This document shows, in pieces, positions 26,427-37,351 of a stretch of DNA of 64,000 nucleotides. How positions within the stretch are numbered: position 1 is the stretch's first letter; each line of letters starts with the position of its first letter. Location: positions 387,815-451,814 of the forward strand of contig NZ_JAKZGS010000001.1 in the NCBI RefSeq assembly GCF_022549695.1. Reading direction: 5' to 3'. This stretch comes from Belliella calami (lineage in GTDB: Bacteria; Bacteroidota; Bacteroidia; Cytophagales; Cyclobacteriaceae). Below the pieces are notes generated by a model. That model did no database searches, was not told where the DNA came from, and saw only the letters and a program-made list of their open reading frames with translations. The position numbers were made by a program, and so were the translations under genes.

Positions 26427-26874
26427 CTATGTGTAACTATGTCCCTATGTGGTTCAAAAAAAAACAAATAAACCACATAGACACATAGAGCCACATAGAA
26501 AAGAGAAAAAATCTATGTGTAACTATGTTCCTATGTGGTTCAAAAAAACAAACAAACCACGTAGACACATAGAGCCACATAGAAAAGAAAAAAAATCTAT
26601 ACGTAACTATGTTACTATGTGGTTCAAAAGAAAACAAATAAACCACATAGACACATAGAGCCACATAGAAAAGAAAAAAAATCTATGTGTAACTATGTTA
26701 CTATGTGGTTCAAAAAAACAAATAAACCACATAGACACATAGAATCACATAAGGAGAAATCTATACGTAACTATGTTACTATGTGGTTCAAAAAAAAACA
26801 AATAAACCACATAGACACATAGAGCCACATAGAAAAGAGAAAAAATCTATGTGTAACTATGTTACTATGTGGTT
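26427..26874. repeat. Tandem hairpin array, right part (half unit plus five about 84-bp units)
   Basis: A lone right arm (26427-26454) is followed by five palindromic units at 26471-26540, 26555-26624, 26641-26710, 26725-26788 and 26805-26874, spaced 80-86 bp apart. Each has a left arm AACCACATAGACACATAG plus AGCCACATAG, an A-rich loop and a right arm CTATGTGTAACTATG plus TTACTATGTGGTT. The short 38-bp palindrome of the left array is absent here. The array ends 17 nt before the pgi stop codon on the other strand. Confidence 0.9.
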
Positions 26875-26890
26875 CAAAAGAAAATAGAAT

Positions 26891-28537
<1,647 letters not shown>

Positions 28538-28662
28538 CTAAGAAATTGATTTGATATATGCCATAAAAGTAAGCTATAAATTTGGAGGTAAAAAAGAGAA
28601 AGTGAAATTCACAATATAACCATTGGTGTAAAATAGCCATTTTGAATAAAATCTATTGAAAA

Positions 28663-28680
28663 ATACCAACTTGTTGGTAT
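28663..28680. promoter_or_regulatory. Palindrome upstream of the response-regulator gene
   Basis: ATACCAAC and GTTGGTAT flank a TT centre, an 18-bp palindrome with perfect 8-bp arms, about 110 nt before the CheY-like gene and 125 nt before pgi on the other strand. An operator is possible. Confidence 0.3.
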
Positions 28681-28789
28681 AGGAAACCTTATATTTTTTA
28701 ACAAAATTTGTATAAACTAAAAATTTTAAAATTTTACCAAATTTATTTCAAAATTCGCATTTTTATAAACCAAACATAATATTTTCGAA

Positions 28790-29218
28790 ATGAATGACAT
28801 CAATGAGTTTGAAGCGATTCTTTTAGTAGATGACGATCCAGTCATCAATATTTTGAATTCAAAATTTTTGAGAAGAGCTGGCTATTTGCACAAAATCTGG
28901 AAATTTGAAGATGGACTAGAAGCTTACAAATATCTCCAGCATATCATAGAGACCCAAAAAAACATAGTCAATAAAAACCCTGTATTGATACTTTTGGACT
29001 TAAACATGCCGGATTTTAGTGGCTGGGACTTCATAGAAAAGTACAAGCATCTGGATGTAACTTTGAAGAAGAATTTTAGAATTGTAGTACTGTCAAGTTC
29101 TACGAGCAAAGCTGATATTGACAAAATCAATGAAAATGAAAATGTCTTTGGTTACATCATCAAACCATTTTCAATAGCCTCTATAGATGCAATTGAAAAG
29201 TTTTTCAAATATTCTTAA
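28790..29218 (+). CDS. Stand-alone CheY-like response regulator
   Basis: The product has 142 residues with one receiver domain: acidic pocket LLVDDDPV (14-16), phospho-acceptor D70 in LILLDLNMPDFSGWDF and the switch Lys in IIKPFS. There is no output domain. Its end overlaps the convergent acetyltransferase gene by 4 nt. No histidine kinase is adjacent, so the partner is unknown. Confidence 0.92.
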   Translation: MNDINEFEAILLVDDDPVINILNSKFLRRAGYLHKIWKFEDGLEAYKYLQHIIETQKNIVNKNPVLILLDLNMPDFSGWDFIEKYKHLDVTLKKNFRIVVLSSSTSKADIDKINENENVFGYIIKPFSIASIDAIEKFFKYS

Positions 29219-30156
29219 AACAACTCCATATCCCCTAATGTGTAACTCCAATTTGACTTAGCAAAAATGTCAGGCTTAAGATTTTTTAGATTCAAATCTT
29301 TTATTGTCAAAACTGGACCGATTGGGATTTTTGAAAATGTTAGAAAACCTTTCAAGGAATAACCATGATTAGAACCTAGAATTGATGTGTAATTGACTTG
29401 CAAATCTTTCTGGGTTTTTTCTATGGCTCTAGAAACTAATTCTAAATCCATCTTTTCAATTTCCTTTAAATAAAAAACATCAACAACTCTCAGTTCTTTG
29501 CCTATTGTAGTTTGCCGAATTCTATAAATCATCAAAAATGAATGGCGATCTGTAATAAAGTGATAATTGTGCACTGGACATTTGAAATACCTCCATTCCA
29601 AAAAATCAGGGCTGACATTCTTTACTATTCCATTAGGCTCAGCCTTTATTTTTTTCAAACACTCAAAAAACAATTTTTTATCAAATGCTATCTTATCGAT
29701 CGGTTCAATACTTTTAGCAAGTTTATTGAATTGTATTGTCACTGGAATATTCCCGAATTTCTCCCAGCCCATTTTGTAATATCCTTTTATACTTTTTTTG
29801 TTTGGAGTGTTGAAAACAAAATCATAGCCTTCATTTTTGGCTTTATCAACGAGCATTTTGGTGGTTTTAGTGAATATCCCTCGACCTTGATATGAAGGAT
29901 GAACAGCCGTATCTACAGCTCTCAAAGCTTTCAAAACTCTATTTCTAAAAACCCATTCCCATTTCATAAATGCTCTTACACCTACAACCTCTCCATTATC
30001 TTCCGCCAAAATCACGAGAGATTCTCCAAATGGATTGTCGATATGTTTCCATGTCCAAAACGCTTCTGATTTGGGCAAAAGATTCTCTCCAAGTGACACT
30101 TTCAAAAGCGAAATTATTTTCGGAATATCTGCCAAAGAAGCTTCTCTTATTTCCAT
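29215..30156 (-). CDS. GNAT-family N-acetyltransferase
   Basis: The product has 313 residues. The acetyl-CoA-binding region is seen as VDTAVHPSYQGRGIFTKTTKMLVDKA (Q/RxxGxG/A type) and KSIKGYYKMGWEKFG in the first half. The second half is an additional domain not recognised, as in the larger GNAT proteins that modify surface sugars. The substrate is unknown. It begins directly after the stop of the GHL10 gene (30157), so the two are probably co-transcribed. Confidence 0.82.
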   Translation of the reverse strand: MEIREASLADIPKIISLLKVSLGENLLPKSEAFWTWKHIDNPFGESLVILAEDNGEVVGVRAFMKWEWVFRNRVLKALRAVDTAVHPSYQGRGIFTKTTKMLVDKAKNEGYDFVFNTPNKKSIKGYYKMGWEKFGNIPVTIQFNKLAKSIEPIDKIAFDKKLFFECLKKIKAEPNGIVKNVSPDFLEWRYFKCPVHNYHFITDRHSFLMIYRIRQTTIGKELRVVDVFYLKEIEKMDLELVSRAIEKTQKDLQVNYTSILGSNHGYSLKGFLTFSKIPIGPVLTIKDLNLKNLKPDIFAKSNWSYTLGDMELF

Positions 30157-31821
30157 TTATTTTGATTTAATTTCAAAAATTTTTGCGCTAGTTTCCCTTC
30201 CATATCTATCAATAAAACTTATCGCTAAATATCTAGAACCAGAAAAACTACTTGCTATAGGAAATCCGTTTTTATTTCGATCTTCAAGAAATACTTTTTG
30301 CATACTCACATGATCTTTTTTACTTGCAATATCATCCGGGTTGTCCCCTGAATATACAACTGCGTATCTATAAATCGGATCTATGGAATTCGGTAAAAAA
30401 AGGTGTAAACCATTTGAATTGGAAATCAACTCAGCCTGAATTGGCCTTGCAGAATTATCCATGCCTAGATTTTGAAAACTTGGAGAAAGCACCTTTGATT
30501 TGTAATGCTCGTCTTTGATTATTTTTGCTACATCTGTATTCTTTGTGTAGAGTGAGCGGGCGGAAAAGTAGGCATTGCCATCAATACCTATTGTAGTTTT
30601 GGCCAAAGCGACCTGTTTTGACATTTCCTTTGGGTCATTCCATGCCAAATCAGCATTGTCACGGATTTTGTAAGGTCCATTTCCTACATAGATTTTGGTA
30701 TTGTGGCTATTTTTTGACCACCAGCCTACCAATTCCCTGTACGATGCCAATTTATAATCCATGCTCCAATATAATTGTGGGATGAGGTAATCGATCCACT
30801 TCGATTTCATCCATGTAATTGGGTCAGCATATAAATCATCATAATTTGACACACCACCTCTTGTATTTGATCCATTTGGATCCCTGTCATTGTTTCTCCA
30901 AACTCCAAAAGGACTAATCCCAAACTGAACCCAAGGTTTTGTAGACTTTATTTTTTGATGGACAGCTTGTACCAAGAGGTTTACATTTTCTCTTCGCCAA
31001 TCCTCAATATTCTTACCATTCCCATATCTACTGAAGGCTTGAGAATCTTTGAAAACCTGTTTGTCTAATTTGTAAGGGTAAAAATAATCATCAAAATGAA
31101 CAGCATCTACATCATAATTCTGGACCACCTCTTCTATAATATTTACCATGTGGGTTCTTACTTCTGGAATCCCAGGATTGTAATAAAACTTCGGTCCATA
31201 TTGAACCATCCATTCTGGGTGAGTAAAATAATCATGCTGCGGGCTCAACTTGGCAGTATTCAAATCAAATGTAGCACGAAAGGGGTTGAACCAAGCATGA
31301 AATTCCAAACCTCGCTTATGGGCTTGCAATATCATCCACGACAATGGATCCTCCGAGGTCTTAGGCCTAATCCCTTCCTGACCAGTCAAATACCTAGACC
31401 ACGGGGCAAACCTAGAAGTGTAAAAAGCATCGCCAGCAGCCCTAACTTGCACAATGACGGCATTGAAATTTAGCTGATGATAATAATCCAACAAAGCTAT
31501 GAAGTCTGTCTTTTGCTTTTCCCAAGTATCCATACCTGAGTTTGGCCAATCAATATTGGCTACCGTTGCTATCCAAACCCCTCTAAACTCCCTATTGCTT
31601 TGGTTCAGTTCCATTTCTGAAACAGCATAAAAACTATTTTCTCTTTTTATTTCTGGAAAAGTTGCAGTTTGATTTGGTGTAGTATTCGGAAGCTGCTTCC
31701 ATGTAGAGGACTCTGAGTTTTCTACCACCTTTCTTGAAGGACTACATGAGAAAAACAAACCAATAGTCAATGAAAATACAACAAGAGCAGCTTTGTTTTT
31801 ATATACTTTTAGAAATATCAT
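30157..31821 (-). CDS. Family 10-like glycosidase lipoprotein (GHL10/DUF187)
   Basis: The product has 554 residues with a lipoprotein signal (lipobox FSCS at about 24-27). The body begins with EFRGVWIATVANIDWPNSG and continues with FNAVIVQVRAAGDAFYTSRFAPWS, VDAVHFDDYFYPY and WIDYLIPQLYWSM, the GHL10 TIM-barrel pattern. These cell-surface or periplasmic proteins are thought to act on glycans, including peptidoglycan. The acidic residues in HFDDYFYP are likely catalytic. A GNAT gene follows with no gap. Confidence 0.9.
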   Translation of the reverse strand: MIFLKVYKNKAALVVFSLTIGLFFSCSPSRKVVENSESSTWKQLPNTTPNQTATFPEIKRENSFYAVSEMELNQSNREFRGVWIATVANIDWPNSGMDTWEKQKTDFIALLDYYHQLNFNAVIVQVRAAGDAFYTSRFAPWSRYLTGQEGIRPKTSEDPLSWMILQAHKRGLEFHAWFNPFRATFDLNTAKLSPQHDYFTHPEWMVQYGPKFYYNPGIPEVRTHMVNIIEEVVQNYDVDAVHFDDYFYPYKLDKQVFKDSQAFSRYGNGKNIEDWRRENVNLLVQAVHQKIKSTKPWVQFGISPFGVWRNNDRDPNGSNTRGGVSNYDDLYADPITWMKSKWIDYLIPQLYWSMDYKLASYRELVGWWSKNSHNTKIYVGNGPYKIRDNADLAWNDPKEMSKQVALAKTTIGIDGNAYFSARSLYTKNTDVAKIIKDEHYKSKVLSPSFQNLGMDNSARPIQAELISNSNGLHLFLPNSIDPIYRYAVVYSGDNPDDIASKKDHVSMQKVFLEDRNKNGFPIASSFSGSRYLAISFIDRYGRETSAKIFEIKSK

Positions 31822-31889
31822 TCTTCACGAAATTTTAAAACATAAAACTGAGAATTTTTTACGATTTTTAATGCATCATTCGCTCTATC

Positions 31890-32990
31890 ATGTCAGAAAT
31901 AAAAATTATTGTCTCAAGTCTTTTGATAGCAACACTTCTTTTGATGTCTTGTAAAGAAGTTGACCGAAATTATGAAAATGAACTTTATTTCCCTCCAATA
32001 GGTACTGATGAATGGGAAAAAACCAGCCCAGAATTACTTAACTGGAAGCTTGAAGATTTAGAGGAACTATACAGTGTTTTGGAAAGTGGCAACACTAGGG
32101 GTTTCATAATTCTAAAAGATGGTAAGATTGTCGTAGAAAAGTATTTTGGAAACAGGTTGATTGGCAGTCAAAGATTTGATAAAAATTCAAATTGGTATTG
32201 GGCATCTGCAGGAAAGACATTGACCGCGTCACTTGTTGGGATAGCTCAAGAGGAAGGTTTATTATCCATTCAGGACCCAAGTTCAAAACACCTTGGTGAT
32301 GGTTGGACATCTCTCAATCCGGATCAAGAAAAAAAAATTACTATTTGGCATCAATTGACTATGACTTCTGGTTTGGATGAATCAGTTGACGCAGGCGATG
32401 ATTATTCCCCTGAAAAGTTACTTTTCAAGGCAGAACCAGGCGAACGTTGGGCTTACCACAATGCTCCATACACAATTCTTGATCAAATAATTGAAAATGC
32501 AAGTGCAGAACCTTTTGATTCATATTTTGATTCCAAAATTGCTTCAAAAATTGGGATGAGAGGTTCTTGGCAAAGAATTGGGTTTAACAATGTTTATTTC
32601 AGCGATACGAGGTCTGCTGCAAGGTTTGGGCTATTGGTTCTAGCCAAAGGCAAATGGAAGGGAGAATCAGTATTTGCTGATATGGATTTTTTGAACCAAA
32701 TGACATCACCATCGCAAACCATCAATGAAAGCTATGGATATCTATGGTGGCTGAATGGCAAAGGGAGTTATATGGTTCCTTCTCTTCAGATCATTTTACC
32801 TGGATCGGTATTACCCAACGCTCCTGAAGATATGATATCAGGATTGGGTAGAGATGGTCAGTTCGTTTGTGTAGTACCCTCTCAAAACCTTGTGCTTGTC
32901 AGGTTTGGACAAGACACAGACAATTCTATGGTTTCTTTTCTATTTCTTGATTTGATTTGGGAAAAAATAAATAAATTACAAGAAAACTAA
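31890..32990 (+). CDS. Beta-lactamase-family serine hydrolase lipoprotein
   Basis: The product has 366 residues with a lipoprotein signal (LLMSC, lipid Cys at 21). The serine hydrolase motif SxxK is S106-A-G-K109, and YHN at 189-191 is the second motif. It belongs to the class C beta-lactamase-like / penicillin-binding group of esterases and peptidases. The true substrate is unknown; antibiotic resistance is not implied. It is divergent from the GHL10 gene with only 68 bp between them. Confidence 0.88.
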   Translation: MSEIKIIVSSLLIATLLLMSCKEVDRNYENELYFPPIGTDEWEKTSPELLNWKLEDLEELYSVLESGNTRGFIILKDGKIVVEKYFGNRLIGSQRFDKNSNWYWASAGKTLTASLVGIAQEEGLLSIQDPSSKHLGDGWTSLNPDQEKKITIWHQLTMTSGLDESVDAGDDYSPEKLLFKAEPGERWAYHNAPYTILDQIIENASAEPFDSYFDSKIASKIGMRGSWQRIGFNNVYFSDTRSAARFGLLVLAKGKWKGESVFADMDFLNQMTSPSQTINESYGYLWWLNGKGSYMVPSLQIILPGSVLPNAPEDMISGLGRDGQFVCVVPSQNLVLVRFGQDTDNSMVSFLFLDLIWEKINKLQEN

Positions 32991-33110
32991 AAATTTTAGT
33001 ATGTTGATAATGAGGCCATAACGAAATATCCACATAGATTTCATTTTTCTTCTAATGACAAGTTTTAAATGATTCGTAACTTAGAGATGTAACCAAAGTT
33101 AACTATTTTT

Positions 33111-34529
33111 ATGAGTAAGCAAAAAGACTATAGTTTATTTCAGGATGTGTGTGGCTTCGTAGATGATGCTGCAAAACACATGAATCTCAACCCTGGACTT
33201 ATTGAACAGATCAAGCAATGCAATAGTATTTATAAGTTTAATTTTCCTCTCAGAAATGATGATGGCACTTATGAAACATTGACAGGCTATAGAGTGCAAC
33301 ACTCTCATCACAAATTGCCAGTAAAAGGCGGAATTAGATATAGTGAGCATGTAAATGAAGATGAAGTAAAGGGCTTGGCAGCATTGATGACGTACAAATG
33401 TGCATTGGTAAATGTTCCATTTGGAGGTGCTAAAGGTGGAGTGAGGATCAATCCACTTGAATACAATGTCACTCAATTGGAAAAAATAACAAGACGATAC
33501 ACTTCTGAATTGATCAAGAAGAAGTTTATAGGTCCTGCTATAGATGTACCGGCTCCTGATTATGGTACCAGTGCCCGGGAAATGGCCTGGATAGTCGATA
33601 CCTACGAAGCATTCAATCCTGAATTGATCAATGCCAAAGGTTGTGTGACAGGAAAGCCCTTATCACAACATGGCATCGATGGCCGTACGGAAGCAACTGG
33701 TCAAGGAGTATTTTTTGGAATCAGGGAAGCTGTGAATGTAGAGGAAGATATGGCTGCGCTAGGCTTGAAGACCGGCATGAAAGACAAAACAGTCATTGTA
33801 CAAGGTCTCGGTAATGTCGGATATTACTCAGCAAAGTACATTCAAGAATCTGGTGCAAAAATCATAGCCGTGGCTGAATGGAATGGAGGCATCTACGACC
33901 CATCTGGTATAGATGTGGAAGCATTGAAATCTTACCAACTTAAGAACAAAGGCTTTAAGGGATATCCAAAAGGAGAATTTGTAAAAAACAGTACAGAATT
34001 TCTGACATATGAGTGCGATATTTTGGTACCAGCAGCACTTGAAAATCAAATCACAATAGAAAATGCCGCCAAGGTAAAAGCTAAAATCATAGGAGAGGCT
34101 GCAAATGGGCCAGTGACGCAAGAAGCTGAGAAAATATTGCTTGAAAACAACATATTAGTCATTCCTGATATGTACCTCAATGCAGGTGGTGTTACTGTTT
34201 CGTATTTTGAATGGCTCAAAAATTTGTCAAGGGTTTCTTTTGGGAAGTTGGAAAAAAGGTACGATATGGAAAAGTACAGAAAACTTCTGGGAACCATCGA
34301 GAATGCCACAGGGGAAGAATTTACTGACATGGAAAAAGATAGCCTTATCAAAGGAGCATCAGAAAGAGATCTGGTATTGTCTGGTCTAGAAGAAACGATG
34401 GTAGAAGCATATCATGCCATGAACTCCACAAGGAAAAGCAAGAAGATCAATAGCCTTAGAACTGCAGCATTTATTCTTGCAATAGAACGGATAGCAATCA
34501 GCTACACTGACCTTGGGATATTCCCATAA
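33111..34529 (+). CDS. gdhA: Glu/Leu/Phe/Val-type dehydrogenase (probable NAD(P)-glutamate dehydrogenase)
   Basis: The product has 472 residues. It contains the substrate block KGGIRYSEHVNEDEVKGLAALMTYKCALVNVPFGGAKGGVR with the catalytic Lys, VPAPDYGT, and the Rossmann motif VQGLGNVGYYSAKYI. It deaminates glutamate to 2-oxoglutarate reversibly. Glutamate is also the end product of the hut pathway, but the genes are not linked. A strong terminator follows at 34558-34591. Confidence 0.93.
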   Translation: MSKQKDYSLFQDVCGFVDDAAKHMNLNPGLIEQIKQCNSIYKFNFPLRNDDGTYETLTGYRVQHSHHKLPVKGGIRYSEHVNEDEVKGLAALMTYKCALVNVPFGGAKGGVRINPLEYNVTQLEKITRRYTSELIKKKFIGPAIDVPAPDYGTSAREMAWIVDTYEAFNPELINAKGCVTGKPLSQHGIDGRTEATGQGVFFGIREAVNVEEDMAALGLKTGMKDKTVIVQGLGNVGYYSAKYIQESGAKIIAVAEWNGGIYDPSGIDVEALKSYQLKNKGFKGYPKGEFVKNSTEFLTYECDILVPAALENQITIENAAKVKAKIIGEAANGPVTQEAEKILLENNILVIPDMYLNAGGVTVSYFEWLKNLSRVSFGKLEKRYDMEKYRKLLGTIENATGEEFTDMEKDSLIKGASERDLVLSGLEETMVEAYHAMNSTRKSKKINSLRTAAFILAIERIAISYTDLGIFP

Positions 34530-34557
34530 AAAGAAGTTGAATTTGATTTCTTAAAAG

Positions 34558-34591
34558 CTCTTTCGGGTTCAATTCCTGAAAGAGTTTTTTT
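34558..34591 (+). terminator. Rho-independent terminator of gdhA
   Basis: CTCTTTCGGG and CCTGAAAGAG pair at 9 of 10 positions with a short loop, followed by TTTTTTT. It lies 28 nt past the gdhA stop. Confidence 0.8.
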
Positions 34592-34606
34592 ATGTTTATA
34601 AAAAAC

Positions 34607-34630
34607 GAAAGGCTAAAAAAATAGCCTTTC
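34607..34630. repeat. Second hairpin behind gdhA
   Basis: GAAAGGCTA and TAGCCTTTC form a perfect 9-bp stem around six A residues. It may back up the terminator on either strand. Confidence 0.45.
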
Positions 34631-34710
34631 AAAGTTACTTGCGTTTGACTAATGTCAAAGAAAAATTGTTTAATCACCCGGGACAAATGTAGCTATATAT
34701 TTTATTCTAT

Positions 34711-34734
34711 AAAATACCCGGTACAGGGTATTTT
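34711..34734. repeat. Palindrome AAAATACCC/GGGTATTTT
   Basis: A perfect 9-bp inverted repeat with GGTACA between the arms, in the 362-bp space between two convergent genes (34530-34891). There is no poly-T run, so it is not a plain terminator. No other gene or RNA was seen in this space. Confidence 0.4.
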
Positions 34735-34835
34735 ACATATTTTTTCATTGAATTATTCTTATTTTCATTGTATTTAAACAATATTTTAGATTATCAATAC
34801 GCATATTCACTCAATAATACTTGTTTTATAGAACA

Positions 34836-34870
34836 TAAAAATGCCGCTATACTGTTTCCATTATAGCGGC
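34836..34870 (-). terminator. Rho-independent terminator of the S9 peptidase gene
   Basis: GCCGCTATA and TATAGCGGC form a perfect 9-bp stem (34843-34851 / 34862-34870). On the minus strand it is followed by ATTTTTATG. It is 22 nt past the peptidase stop. Confidence 0.8.
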
Positions 34871-34891
34871 AAATTGTGTTTGAGATAAATA

Positions 34892-37027
34892 CTATTCTTT
34901 GATTTCCAAAATATCGAATACAAAGGCATATTCACGCGCTAGCTCTTTTAGACTCTCAAATCTACCACTTGCTCCGCCATGACCTGCGTCCATATTTGTG
35001 TAAAGGAACAGTTTGTTATCATCCGTTTTTAGAGTTCGCAATTTCGCAACCCACTTTGCAGGTTCCCAGTACTGTACCTGCGAATCGTGTAGACCTGTGG
35101 TCGCCAAGATATGCGGGTAATTCTTCGCCTCTACATTATCATATGGAGAATATGAAAGCATGTATTCATATTGCTCCTGAATATTTGGATTTCCCCATTC
35201 CAACCACTCGAAAGTAGTCAATGGAATGGTTTCGTCCATCATAGTGGTCACAACATCTACAAAAGCAACCGCAGAGATAACTCCTTTATAGACTTCAGGT
35301 GCCATATTCAACACTGCCCCCATCAATAATCCACCAGCACTTCCACCTGATGCGAATAGTTTGTCTTTTGCTACATAATTATTTTCCTGCAACCATTTGG
35401 AACAATCTATGAAGTCATAGAATGTGTTCTTTTTGTTCATCATTTTCCCATCTTCATACCAATCTCCCCCCATCTCTTGTCCTCCTCTGATATGTGCTAT
35501 TGCATAGACAAACCCTCTATCCAACAAGCTTAACCTTGTACTACTGAATGAAGCGTCCATAGAGTATCCATAGGAGCCATATGCATACACCCAACCAGGC
35601 ATACTTCCATCTTTCTTGAATTTATCTTTGCGATAAACTAGAGACATAGGAATTTTTTTTCCATCCCTCGCTGTGACCATCACTCTTTCGGTTTGATAAT
35701 TTTCCTTGTTGAAGTCACCCAATACTGTTTGTTCTTTCATCAAGACTTTATCACGATTCTGCATATTGTAATCATATACAGAATTGGGGGTAGTCATAGA
35801 AGTGTAGGAATATCTTACTACCTCGGTATCAAAAGCTGGATTATACCCCAAACTTGCCGTGTAGGCAGGTTCCCCAAATTCCAATTCATGCTCTGATTTG
35901 TCCTCGTATTTGATAACTCGGATTTTGGCAAGACCTTCTTTTGTCTCTTGTACAGCCATAAAATTCTTAAAGTAATCTACATTCTCCAGGAAAATATCTG
36001 AACGGTTAGGAATCAGATCGCTCCAATTTGAGGATGAAGGATTAGAAATTGGGGCCTCCACGAGTCTGTAGTTGACAGCATCTTGATTGGTGTAAATATA
36101 GAACTTGTCTCCACCTGCGTGATCTACGTCATATTGGACATTGTCTTTGAGCGGTGCTATAAGCTTTGGCTTCCCTGGATTGTCTGCTTCCAAAAACAGC
36201 GCGTAAGAAGCATCTGTCCTACCCGACCCAATGATGATGTACTCTTTAGATTTAGTTTTTCCTACTCCACAGCTTAAGGTTTGATCTTTTTCTTCAAAAA
36301 TTATTTCATCCAATGAAGAATCTTCTCCAAGAATATGTCTTTTCACTTGGAAATTTCTCAGAGTAACTGGATCTGGAATTGAGTAATAGAATGACTTGTT
36401 GTCATTAGCCCATATCGCACTGCTCCTTATATTTTCTATTTTGTCTGGCAACATCTCCCCAGTCCGAAGGTCTTTGATGGCCACAGAGTAGAAATTTCTA
36501 CCTACAGTATCCATGATTATTGCAGCAAGATTATGATCCTCACTTACTGAAGTAAAAAAATTCAAGTACGACTTTCCTTTTCCAAGATCATTGCCATCCA
36601 TAATTATCTCTTCTTCTCCATCAAGGGATCCTTTTTTGCGTGCATATATTGGATATTCACCACCTTCGACATATCTGGAATAGTAATAATATTCCCCCAA
36701 CTTGTAAGGAACAGAAGAGTCATCTTCTTTTATCCTACTCCTCATTTCCTTGAAAAGATCTTCCTGAAATCCTTTTGTATGGGCCATCATTGTATCTAGA
36801 TATGCATTTTCTGCATTCAAATAATCGATCACTTCCTGATCTTCTCTTTCATTGAGCCAATAGTAATTGTCTACTCTTTTGTGCCCATGCTTTGCCAGTA
36901 TCTCGAAAGGCTTTATTGCTGCCACTGGAGGCTGAACGTCGGGAAGTTTAAACTCTGGTTCTTGTTGAGAACATGCTATACTCATACCAATACTTAAAAT
37001 TAAGAGGTTTTGAATTGATTTATTCAT
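34892..37027 (-). CDS. Prolyl-oligopeptidase-family (S9) peptidase, lipoprotein
   Basis: The product has 711 residues from the ATG at 37027, which starts a lipoprotein signal (LILSIGMSIACSQQEPEF). An ATG 28 codons upstream is in frame but would bury this signal. After a beta-propeller (about 70-420) comes the alpha/beta hydrolase domain with FASGGSAGGLL (catalytic Ser), and the His region DAGHGGASGRF. The sequence is of the oligopeptidase B type, cutting short peptides after basic residues; this specificity is an inference from family. Its envelope location is predicted from the lipobox. Confidence 0.92.
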   Translation of the reverse strand: MNKSIQNLLILSIGMSIACSQQEPEFKLPDVQPPVAAIKPFEILAKHGHKRVDNYYWLNEREDQEVIDYLNAENAYLDTMMAHTKGFQEDLFKEMRSRIKEDDSSVPYKLGEYYYYSRYVEGGEYPIYARKKGSLDGEEEIIMDGNDLGKGKSYLNFFTSVSEDHNLAAIIMDTVGRNFYSVAIKDLRTGEMLPDKIENIRSSAIWANDNKSFYYSIPDPVTLRNFQVKRHILGEDSSLDEIIFEEKDQTLSCGVGKTKSKEYIIIGSGRTDASYALFLEADNPGKPKLIAPLKDNVQYDVDHAGGDKFYIYTNQDAVNYRLVEAPISNPSSSNWSDLIPNRSDIFLENVDYFKNFMAVQETKEGLAKIRVIKYEDKSEHELEFGEPAYTASLGYNPAFDTEVVRYSYTSMTTPNSVYDYNMQNRDKVLMKEQTVLGDFNKENYQTERVMVTARDGKKIPMSLVYRKDKFKKDGSMPGWVYAYGSYGYSMDASFSSTRLSLLDRGFVYAIAHIRGGQEMGGDWYEDGKMMNKKNTFYDFIDCSKWLQENNYVAKDKLFASGGSAGGLLMGAVLNMAPEVYKGVISAVAFVDVVTTMMDETIPLTTFEWLEWGNPNIQEQYEYMLSYSPYDNVEAKNYPHILATTGLHDSQVQYWEPAKWVAKLRTLKTDDNKLFLYTNMDAGHGGASGRFESLKELAREYAFVFDILEIKE

Positions 37028-37218
37028 GGTGAAAGGGGTTAGAAACGTAAAGATAAAAAAAAGAAAAGTGAGATTTTCATTAAGATTCTGGCTCATTTCA
37101 TTAATGACCACCTAAACTTAGATAGATATGTTAATCACAAAAAAAATTACTTAAAAAAGTAAAATGTCTTGGTGAAAATTTAAAACCTCGAGAATTCATT
37201 TTTGAATAAAAAAAAATG

Positions 37219-37349
37219 TATAAACGCTTTCTTGCACGTATCCAATCAATAGAATGTTTGATAATTGATTTGATTGTGAACTGTTGTCTGATGATGATCT
37301 GCAACACAAAAAACCCGCTTCTTAGCCAACGTGCAACATTGCAGATACT
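37219..37349. repeat. MITE-like element, copy 1
   Basis: About 131 bp with ends related to TATAAACGC...TTGCACGT and ACGTGCAACATTGCAGATA. The interior matches copies at 42391, 44444 and 54638 (CCAATCAATAGAATGTTTGATAA, GACAGTTG-like and GCCAACGTGCAACATTGC). A-rich direct repeats, ATAAAAAAA(AA)ATG on both sides, flank it. It lies between the S9 peptidase promoter region and the DinB-like gene terminator. Confidence 0.7.
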
Positions 37350-37351
37350 CT

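Noticed and set aside
26437-26822. Repetitive open frames on both strands in the right hairpin array (KPHRHIEPHRKEKKS-like and its reverse)
   Set aside because: They are translations of the palindromic DNA repeats, present in both directions, with no start signals or normal composition.
25564-26874. CRISPR array
   Set aside because: The units are palindromic in themselves, 64-70 bp long, and the spacers between them are short A-rich and nearly identical instead of unique. There are no cas genes.
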